From Vicinamibacteria bacterium (GTDB lineage: Bacteria; Acidobacteriota; Vicinamibacteria; Fen-336; JAGNNV01), in contig JAENWE010000009.1 in assembly GCA_016650185.1 (NCBI GenBank), positions 1 through 6,609 of the forward strand: DNA of 6,609 nt. The letters run 5' to 3'. The notes beneath the pieces are model-generated. The model ran no database searches. It was not told the DNA's origin and saw nothing but the letters and a program-made list of their open reading frames with translations. Below, piece by piece: positions 1 to 4,448 of this stretch (position 1 is its first letter; the number at the start of each line of letters is the position of its first letter). A program made the position numbers and the translations under genes.

Positions 1-1
1 G

Positions 2-157
2 GTGTCGAACACCACGCCTCTCCCCGCGAAGATCTATGCCGGCGAGGGCATCGCCCAGGTTCTCTTCTTTGAAGGGGACGAGTTGTGCGAGACGAGCTAC
101 GCGGACCGCAAGGGCAAGTACCAGTCTCAACAGGGTCTGACCCTCCCCAAGCTGTAG
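2..157 (+). CDS. dcd: dCTP deaminase, C-terminal 51 residues (5' truncated by window edge)
   Basis: dCTP deaminase converts dCTP to dUTP and ammonia in the cytoplasm, feeding dTTP synthesis. Only the last 51 residues are visible, in the frame beginning at base 2 and ending with TAG at 155-157. The segment reads VSNTTPLPAKIYAGEGIAQV, then LFFEGDELCETSYADRKGKY, and ends QSQQGLTLPKL. The strand that keeps the product on a 'G-IAQ-LFFE' core, followed by a Tyr-X-X-(R/K)-X-GKYQ-QXGXTLP tail, is the conserved C-terminal signature of the Dcd family; this tail closes over the nucleotide in known structures. The catalytic Glu and the trimer core lie upstream of the window, so activity cannot be judged. 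The next gene on the same strand starts 21 bases later, so co-transcription is likely. A bifunctional dCTP deaminase/dUTPase is possible but cannot be separated from this fragment. Confidence 0.88.
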   Translation: MSNTTPLPAKIYAGEGIAQVLFFEGDELCETSYADRKGKYQSQQGLTLPKL

Positions 158-174
158 CGCTCAGGTCGAGTTTC

Positions 175-190
175 GGGGATGATGATCCCC
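175..190 (+). promoter_or_regulatory. Perfect hairpin over the start codons of the LOR/SDH gene
   Basis: GGGGAT (175-180), loop GATG (181-184), ATCCCC (185-190) forms a perfect 6-bp stem with a 4-base loop. The ATG codons at 179 and 182 lie in the stem and loop, and a third in-frame ATG follows immediately at 191. If it folds in mRNA it could restrict initiation at 179/182 or leave 191 as the true start. Seen in sequence; a regulatory role is inference, and a 6-bp stem may be chance in GC-rich DNA. Confidence 0.3.
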
Positions 191-1399
191 ATGGTTCACG
201 AAACCGTCGTCATGGAAGGTCATCTGATCGACTCGGATGTCCTGCGCCGCGCCTTCAACGCCATCGTGGAAGAGGGCGGAACTTTCGAGATCCTGGAGTT
301 CAAGGTCGGCCGCACCAACGACGAGGCCACCCGCGCCGTCCTGGATGTGAAAGCGAAAGACCCGGCGGGATTGGATCGGGTCCTCGAACATCTCTCCTAT
401 TTCGGCGCCGCCACCCAGAGCGGCGATGCCTCGTGGCGCGGCGCGGAGGCCGACGGGATCCTGCCCGACGACTTCTACGCCACCACAAACTTCGATACCC
501 TGGTTCGCATCGACGGTCGATGGGTGAATGTGGCCAGCCAGAAGATGGACTGCGCTCTGGTCCTACGGGAGGGGCGCCCCACCTGCGTGAAGCAGCGTCT
601 GGTTCGGAAGGAGGAAAGGGTGGCGCTGCGCGGGACCGGGATCAGAGTGAAGCCGCCCGAGCGCAGCCGCGACTATTCGATGTTCGGCTTCATGACCAAC
701 GACATTTCCGCGGAGATCAACAAGGGGATTGCGATTTCCAGCACCGCACGTGAGATGCAGCGCACCCGCAAGGCGGGGGAGAAGATCGTGGTGGTCCCCG
801 GCCCGGCGGTGGTCCACTCGGGCGGAGACAGCGCTCTCGGGCGTTTGGTGCGGGACGGGTGGGTGGATGTCATCCTGTCCGGCAACGCCTTCGCGACCCA
901 CGATTTGGAGAAGGCGATTGTGGGCACGAGCCTGGGCGTCTGTCAGATGAGCGGCCGTGCGGTCGAGGGCGGAAGCCGGAATCATCTTTTCGCCATCAAC
1001 GCGGTGAACCGGGCGGGCGGCATCCGAGAGGCGATTGAGAGGGGTGTGGTCAAGTCAGGCGTGATGTTCGAGGCGGTCAAGCGCGACATCCCCTTCGTCC
1101 TTGCCGGCTCGATCCGGGACGATGGGCCATTGAAGGATGTCATCACGGACATCCGCGATGCGCAGATCGCCTACGCCAACGCTCTCGAGGGAGCAGGTGT
1201 CTGCCTGATGCTCGCCTCGGCCCTCCACGCCATCGCAGTTGGGAACCTTCTGCCCGTGGCCGTCCGGACCGTTTGCGTGGACATGACCGAGTCCGTCCCC
1301 GTGAAGTTGGGCAACCGGGGGACCATGCAGGCCATTGGCCTGGTGACCGACGTGGGGTACTTTCTTGAACGGCTTGAGAGCGAACTCAGAGTCACCTGA
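179..1399 (+). CDS. LOR/SDH-domain protein, AgrE-type ornithine cyclodeaminase family (TIGR00300-like)
   Basis: This 406-residue protein matches the family known as LOR/SDH bifunctional enzyme conserved-domain proteins. Its archaeal members and the C-terminal half of cyanobacterial AgrE/ArgZ convert ornithine to proline and ammonia using NAD. Residues ~5-110 are the LOR/SDH N-terminal region (TVVMEGHLIDS near the start). Residues ~200-400 form the nucleotide-binding part, with GPAVVHSGG (~208-216), SGNAFATHD (~234-242), SIRDDGPL (311-318) and KLGNRGTMQAIG (376-387). The N-terminal arginine dihydrolase domain of AgrE is absent, so this is the stand-alone form. ATG 179 is chosen with weak AGG/GAG ribosome-binding-like bases at 163-170; ATG 182 and ATG 191 are in-frame alternatives, and ATG 191 would put the TV-EGH motif at the usual distance from Met1. 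It lies 21 bases after dcd and 13 bases before the TPR gene. The family assignment is firm; the exact reaction is inferred. Confidence 0.85.
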   Translation: MMIPMVHETVVMEGHLIDSDVLRRAFNAIVEEGGTFEILEFKVGRTNDEATRAVLDVKAKDPAGLDRVLEHLSYFGAATQSGDASWRGAEADGILPDDFYATTNFDTLVRIDGRWVNVASQKMDCALVLREGRPTCVKQRLVRKEERVALRGTGIRVKPPERSRDYSMFGFMTNDISAEINKGIAISSTAREMQRTRKAGEKIVVVPGPAVVHSGGDSALGRLVRDGWVDVILSGNAFATHDLEKAIVGTSLGVCQMSGRAVEGGSRNHLFAINAVNRAGGIREAIERGVVKSGVMFEAVKRDIPFVLAGSIRDDGPLKDVITDIRDAQIAYANALEGAGVCLMLASALHAIAVGNLLPVAVRTVCVDMTESVPVKLGNRGTMQAIGLVTDVGYFLERLESELRVT

Positions 1400-1414
1400 G
1401 AGAGACTCTGAGTT
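1383..1414 (+). repeat. Perfect 11-bp inverted repeat bridging two genes
   Basis: The arm AACTCAGAGTC (1383-1393) is exactly complementary to GACTCTGAGTT (1404-1414), with a 10-base loop (1394-1403). The loop contains the TGA stop of the LOR/SDH gene (1397-1399) and most of the GAGAGAGA ribosome-binding-like tract; the downstream arm covers the first two bases of the proposed TTG start of the TPR gene. No T-tract follows, so it is not a classic Rho-independent terminator. It may be an attenuator, an RNA processing site, or a structure controlling initiation of the TPR gene. Confidence 0.55.
1398..1405 (+). promoter_or_regulatory. Ribosome-binding-like tract that supports the TTG 1413 start
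   Basis: GAGAGAGA at 1398-1405 lies 7 bases before TTG 1413. It is the best Shine-Dalgarno-like match near any candidate start of the TPR gene and favours 1413 over the in-frame TTG codons at 1365 and 1374, which would overlap the preceding gene by 35 and 26 bases. The tract overlaps the preceding stop codon, consistent with translational coupling. Confidence 0.45.
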
Positions 1415-3182
1415 GGTCGCGGCGCGATCGACGGCCGATACCGCTCACTCGAGCGGGCGTGTCGGAACGTTCGTCGCTTCGGTCGCGGCGGCGTGGCTCG
1501 GGCTGAGCGCGGCTCCGGGCTGTGCTTCGGCCTCAAAGAACAACGCGCCCCAAGTCAACCCGGCCATGCTGGCGCGTGAGGCCGATGCCGAACTGGAGCG
1601 AGGGTGCTATCGATGCCTCCTCGCTTCGGCGGAGAAGTACGAAGCGGCGATCGCCGCCGGCGCCGAATCTCTGGACTTGGCGGCCGCGGGAGCCTGGGCC
1701 CTGGCGGCGGTGCGCGAACGCGAACTCGGTTTGCAGCCGTCGGACGCCATGGAACGGGCTCGCAGCCACCAGTTGAAGCCGTCGTCCGCAAAAGAGGAGA
1801 TGACCGTCAAGGGCAGGGCTGGCGGACCTGCACCGTCGCCTGTGCCCAGCGAGGTCATTGAGGCCTACATTCGAATCGTATCGAGCCTGCCGCTGCTGAA
1901 CGAGGGTGTCAGCAAAGAGGCCCAGGAGGCGGCGTCTCGCGTCGCGCGTGAACTGACCAACGGCACGAGCATGGAGGCGGTGAGGTCGCGCCCTGCTCGC
2001 GAAGGGATGTTGGCGCCTCCCGAACGCCCGGAGCCGCGTGCGGTCGCCGTGCTGCGGCAGCGCGCGGCCTTGGGCCATGATCCCGCGGCGTCTTACCTCA
2101 TCCAATCGCTCGCTTGTTCCTGGCTCCAACGGACTGCGTATTTGGGTCCGCCTGCCAAGGAGGCAGGGACCACGGACGGCGGCGAACCCCCAACAGGGCT
2201 CATGGCTTTTCGGTCGGCAACGTGCGCGCGTGAGGCCGACCCCGCACGCGCCGCGGACGCTCTCAATCGACTCGCCGAAATGGATCCACGCTTCCATGAG
2301 GCCCACTACTTCCTCGGCCATCTGAGGCTCGGCGAGATGAAGCTCGTCTCCGCAGAGCGGGAGTTCCTGGCCGCCGCCTCTGGCCTGCCGGGCATGACCG
2401 CGGCCTGGGCGATGCTTGGAGCCACCCGCCTGAGCATGGAGGAATACGAGTGGGCCGCGGCCGACCTCGCGCGCGCTCTCGAGATCGAGCCCAACCAGCG
2501 CGAAGCGATGCTGGCTCAGGCGCGCGCCCTTAACTACGCCGGTCGTTTCGAGGAGGCGCTTGCACCCACGAGGCGTTTGCTGGAACTCGGCGCGTGGTAC
2601 GTGAGCGACGCGAATTACTGGCTCGCGTTTTCGGAGCTTCAACTCGGGAGCCTGCAGGACGCGGACATCCACGCTCGAGAGGCCAAACGCACGAATCCGA
2701 TGAACGGTGACACCGCTCGACTTTCGGGCCTGGTCGCCCATCGGCTCGCCGAATTCGAGCGCGCCCGGCATGAATTCGACCTTGCGGTCTCGCGAAACGC
2801 TTCTGACTGCGAGTCTCATCTTCATCTTGGGATGATCCACGGACAGCTAGAGCGGTTCGAGGCCTCGGTCGGAGCTTTCGTCCGCGCCCGAGACTGCTAC
2901 GCCGTCGTGGCCGATTCAGCTTCAGTTCGTCGAAATGAGATCGATGCCTCATCTCTTCCGGAACCGCGCAAGGAAATCGCTCGGGCGCGTCTGGCTCAGC
3001 GCGTCGCCGGCTATCGGCGTGCCCAGGCCGGCGCCTCGCTTGGCGCTGCCGAAGGCGAGACCCAGGGCGGCGCCTATGACAAAGCTCTTGCCCACCTGGA
3101 CGGCGCCGCGGTCGAGCCGGACCTGAGCGCGCGGGTAGGAGAGCTGCGGACCCGGATCGCGGCGCTCCGCGCGCGTCGGTAG
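1413..3182 (+). CDS. TPR-repeat protein, probable lipoprotein
   Basis: This is a 589-residue protein of unknown specific role, probably exported. Residues 1-37 look like a lipoprotein signal peptide: Arg5 and Arg16, a hydrophobic run from ~17 to 34, and Cys37 in the weak lipobox SAAPGC. A Cys-X-X-Cys pair (C65, C68) opens the first helical segment. Six TPR-like units cover ~294-327, 328-361, 362-394, 398-431, 432-465 and 466-496; the clearest is AAWAMLGATRLSMEEYEWAA followed by ...ALEIEPN. The remaining ~90 residues are helical, Ala/Arg-rich and end at the stop. TPR arrays mediate protein-protein contacts, so a scaffold or assembly role at the cell envelope is possible, but no partner is visible. 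The TTG start is set by the GAGAGAGA tract; no other in-frame ATG, GTG or TTG occurs before ATG 1566, which would delete the signal peptide. It follows the LOR/SDH gene by 13 bases. Confidence 0.8.
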   Translation: MVAARSTADTAHSSGRVGTFVASVAAAWLGLSAAPGCASASKNNAPQVNPAMLAREADAELERGCYRCLLASAEKYEAAIAAGAESLDLAAAGAWALAAVRERELGLQPSDAMERARSHQLKPSSAKEEMTVKGRAGGPAPSPVPSEVIEAYIRIVSSLPLLNEGVSKEAQEAASRVARELTNGTSMEAVRSRPAREGMLAPPERPEPRAVAVLRQRAALGHDPAASYLIQSLACSWLQRTAYLGPPAKEAGTTDGGEPPTGLMAFRSATCAREADPARAADALNRLAEMDPRFHEAHYFLGHLRLGEMKLVSAEREFLAAASGLPGMTAAWAMLGATRLSMEEYEWAAADLARALEIEPNQREAMLAQARALNYAGRFEEALAPTRRLLELGAWYVSDANYWLAFSELQLGSLQDADIHAREAKRTNPMNGDTARLSGLVAHRLAEFERARHEFDLAVSRNASDCESHLHLGMIHGQLERFEASVGAFVRARDCYAVVADSASVRRNEIDASSLPEPRKEIARARLAQRVAGYRRAQAGASLGAAEGETQGGAYDKALAHLDGAAVEPDLSARVGELRTRIAALRARR

Positions 3183-3212
3183 CGGCGGCCTGCCCCACCA
3201 CGATTCGAGCCT

Positions 3213-3221
3213 GCGCGGTTG
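3213..3221. repeat. Left 9-bp direct repeat (candidate target-site duplication)
   Basis: GCGCGGTTG at 3213-3221 recurs exactly at 3376-3384, immediately outside the two ends of the inverted-repeat element. The match runs on for two more bases (GG) because the element's own first bases coincide with the right flank, so the boundary is uncertain by 1-2 bases. Confidence 0.5.
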
Positions 3222-3242
3222 GGGTGCATTCCCAACTTATTG
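3218..3242 (+). terminator. Possible terminator of the TPR gene
   Basis: GTTGGG (3218-3223) pairs with CCCAAC (3231-3236), extended by a G-T wobble around loop TGCAT, followed by the modestly T-rich TTATTG (3237-3242). It lies 35 bases after the TPR stop codon. The stem is short and the T-tract imperfect. It overlaps the left end of the candidate mobile element, so both readings may be true at once. Confidence 0.35.
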
Positions 3243-3244
3243 CA
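3222..3244 (+). repeat. Left terminal inverted repeat
   Basis: Starts GGGTGCATTCCC and ends TTATTGCA. It pairs at 19 of 23 positions with 3353-3375. Its outer part also forms its own short hairpin with the flanking GTTGGG. Confidence 0.5.
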
Positions 3245-3352
3245 CGCCCCCATTTCGGCCTGGTTCTACGAGTTTCCACGGGGGCAAAATGGTCGACGCG
3301 ACGGCACCTTCCGTGAAAAGGTCCCCAAACGCCCAATGGATGCCCCGCAGGC

Positions 3353-3375
3353 TGCAATAAATGGGGAACGCTCCC
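3353..3375 (-). repeat. Right terminal inverted repeat
   Basis: Read on the minus strand it starts GGGAGCGTTCCCC and ends TTATTGCA. GGGA/TCCC can form a 4-bp hairpin followed by ATTTATTG, so it may also act as a weak terminator for the minus-strand DinB gene, whose stop lies 41 bases away. Confidence 0.5.
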
Positions 3376-3384
3376 GCGCGGTTG
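3376..3384. repeat. Right 9-bp direct repeat (candidate target-site duplication)
   Basis: GCGCGGTTG, identical to 3213-3221 and directly abutting the right end of the inverted-repeat element. The remaining bases to the DinB stop (3385-3415) show nothing I can assign. Confidence 0.5.
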
Positions 3385-3415
3385 GGACCAGGTCGGCGGA
3401 GGTCTCCCCCCAGGG

Positions 3416-3913
3416 TTACTTGCGCGTCCGGTAGAACCGGATCAGATCCATGCTCTCGGGCGCCTGGTGGCCCAACTGCCGAAGCATGGTCGTGAGCTGG
3501 CCGCGATGGTAGCTGCCATGGTTCACCACGTGTTGGAGCATGTGCCAGAAGACGGAGGATCCGAGGTCACCGGCCAGGGTCTTGTATTCGAACGTGCGCT
3601 CGATCCCGGTTTCCCCAAGGCCTTCCAGGAAGCGCCGCACGTCCGACTCCGTTTTGGCCCAAAGATCCCGAACCGTGGCGACGTTGGGGAAGGTCTCGCG
3701 AGGAAGCTGGGAGGTGGGAGAGACGCCGTTCCAGCGCTGGTGCCAGGCCCACTCGGCCGAATACACGTGGCCGAGCGTGTCCTGAACGGAGGTGAAGCTC
3801 GAGCCCAGCTCTTTGGCGAATTCTTCGGGAGTGAGGGGCATCAAAGCGGCGAGCATCCGGTCGCGGGCCCAGTAGTGATAGTCGAGAAGAGTGCGCAGGT
3901 CTTGAATGGTCAC
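3416..3913 (-). CDS. DinB-family protein (putative metal-dependent four-helix-bundle protein)
   Basis: A 165-residue DinB/YfiT-type protein. Members are four-helix bundles carrying a metal held by three His; some are thiol transferases (bacillithiol or mycothiol dependent), most are uncharacterised. The His triad is visible: His49 in LGHVYSAEWAW, and His132 and His136 in QHVVNHGSYHRGQ, the classic H-X3-H near the C-terminus. The N-terminus MTIQDLRTLLDYHYWARDRM is the typical first helix with the conserved Tyr-X-X-Trp-A segment. Length is normal for the family and the frame is intact. The start is GTG 3913, with AAGGAG at 3931-3926 upstream; the 12-base spacing is rather long, but no nearer in-frame start exists. 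It is monocistronic in this window, convergent with the TPR gene and divergent from the small basic protein gene. Despite the name, a role in DNA damage is not implied. The substrate is unknown. Confidence 0.9.
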   Translation of the reverse strand: MTIQDLRTLLDYHYWARDRMLAALMPLTPEEFAKELGSSFTSVQDTLGHVYSAEWAWHQRWNGVSPTSQLPRETFPNVATVRDLWAKTESDVRRFLEGLGETGIERTFEYKTLAGDLGSSVFWHMLQHVVNHGSYHRGQLTTMLRQLGHQAPESMDLIRFYRTRK

Positions 3914-3952
3914 AGGCGTTCGAGTCTCCTTGGTGCTGATTTAGTCTAGCCC

Positions 3953-3973
3953 GAGCCCTCCTTGCGAGGGCTC
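3953..3973. promoter_or_regulatory. Perfect 8-bp inverted repeat in the divergent gap
   Basis: GAGCCCTC (3953-3960), spacer CTTGC, GAGGGCTC (3966-3973). It lies between the divergent DinB and small-protein genes (3914-4004), which must contain both promoters. It could be an operator read from both sides, or a leader hairpin of the plus-strand gene, ending 17 bases before its AGGAGG. I could not identify convincing -35/-10 boxes; TTGGTG at 3930 and TAGTCT at 3943 are poor matches. Confidence 0.4.
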
Positions 3974-4004
3974 CCAAAGAGCGAGTCCACAGGAGGAGTC
4001 ATCC

Positions 4005-4277
4005 GTGCCGGCGAAGAAGAAACGAACCGACAGACCCCTGGCGGGCGCCGACCTGATCAAGGAAGCCTGTCGCCGGATACGGGTGGCGCGGAGCTACTGG
4101 GACGCGCACAACAACCGGGCGTGCCGGGGTGAGCGCGAGAAAGCCCTCGCCCTGTACGAAAGCCTGAGCCCTTTGGAGCGCGAGAAGGTGCCTCAAGAAC
4201 TACGAGTCTGGCTGCGGTATCGAAGCGAGAAATACTTCGGCCACCAGCGGACGCCGCCGGGCGGCCGCCGCGGATAA
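4005..4277 (+). CDS. Small basic protein of unknown function
   Basis: A 90-residue protein that I cannot name. GTG 4005 is well supported by AGGAGG at 3991-3996, 8 bases upstream, the strongest ribosome binding site in the window, which argues that this is a real gene. The protein is basic (23 Lys/Arg) with a Lys-rich start (PAKKKR) and a Gly/Arg tail (PPGGRRG). The middle looks like a compact helical domain: DLIKEACRRIRVARSYWDAH, then NN, Cys40, a charged helix EREKALALYESL, and the block VPQELRVWLRYRSEKYFG (~62-79), whose density of aromatic and charged residues suggests conservation. There is no signal peptide or membrane segment. Nucleic-acid or ribosome contact is a guess from charge alone. 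It is transcribed divergently from the DinB gene and followed by a hairpin 11 bases after the stop. Confidence 0.7.
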   Translation: MPAKKKRTDRPLAGADLIKEACRRIRVARSYWDAHNNRACRGEREKALALYESLSPLEREKVPQELRVWLRYRSEKYFGHQRTPPGGRRG

Positions 4278-4287
4278 GGTCCGTCGT

Positions 4288-4318
4288 GCGGGCTGCCGGC
4301 GTTCGGCTATTTGCCCGC
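4288..4318 (+). terminator. Nested hairpin after the small basic protein gene
   Basis: Outer stem GCGGGC (4288-4293) with GCCCGC (4313-4318) encloses an inner stem GCCG (4295-4298) with CGGC (4304-4307) around loop GCGTT. It starts 11 bases after the TAA stop, where a terminator is expected. No T-run follows, so if it terminates it does so without the usual U-tract, or it only protects the 3' end. Confidence 0.4.
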
Positions 4319-4325
4319 GAGTTCC

Positions 4326-4342
4326 GTGGGACAAACTCCCAC
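4326..4342. terminator. Possible bidirectional hairpin between convergent genes
   Basis: GTGGGA (4326-4331), loop CAAAC, TCCCAC (4337-4342) is a perfect 6-bp stem in the gap between the small protein gene and metG. No T-tract lies on either side. The remainder of the gap (4343-4448) shows nothing I can assign. Confidence 0.25.
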
Positions 4343-4448
4343 CATCATGGCGGGTCGGTTCGCGGACTACATCCGTGACCGTTGAAAGAAACCCACCACC
4401 GTCATCGCTAAGGCCGCATCGTTCTGAGCGGACTGAAGCGATCTTGTG

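Larger units (their letters stand above)
3222..3375. mobile_element. Candidate MITE-like element, 154 bp, no coding capacity
   Basis: The element has 23-bp imperfect terminal inverted repeats: left 3222-3244, right 3353-3375, matching at 19 of 23 positions when the right is reverse-complemented. Both ends begin GGG, share TTCCC at their positions 8-12 and finish with identical TTATTGCA. A perfect 9-bp direct repeat lies directly outside both ends, as expected of a target-site duplication. The 108-base interior has no convincing gene, so the element would be non-autonomous and mobilised by a transposase elsewhere. It sits in the convergent gap between the TPR gene and the DinB gene and interrupts neither. 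The transposase family cannot be named from these ends. The alternative is a pair of related transcription terminators facing inward. Confidence 0.5.

Noticed and set aside
85..753. A 222-codon plus-strand frame overlapping dcd and the LOR/SDH gene
   Set aside because: Arg/Gly/Ser-rich out-of-frame translation overlapping two recognisable conserved proteins.
1365..1412. Upstream TTG starts (1365, 1374) for the TPR gene
   Set aside because: They overlap the preceding gene, lack a good ribosome binding site and would give an overlong charged region before the signal peptide; not fully excluded.
1533..2840. A 435-codon open frame on the minus strand opposite the TPR gene
   Set aside because: Its translation is His/Arg/Gly-rich with no recognisable domain, while the plus frame gives regular TPR repeats and a signal peptide.
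3219..3434. A 71-codon plus-strand frame across the candidate MITE
   Set aside because: It starts at TTG inside the direct repeat, has no ribosome binding site or family resemblance, and runs into the DinB gene antisense.
3467..3949. A 160-codon plus-strand frame opposite the DinB gene
   Set aside because: The minus strand carries the full DinB His triad, so this frame is its shadow.
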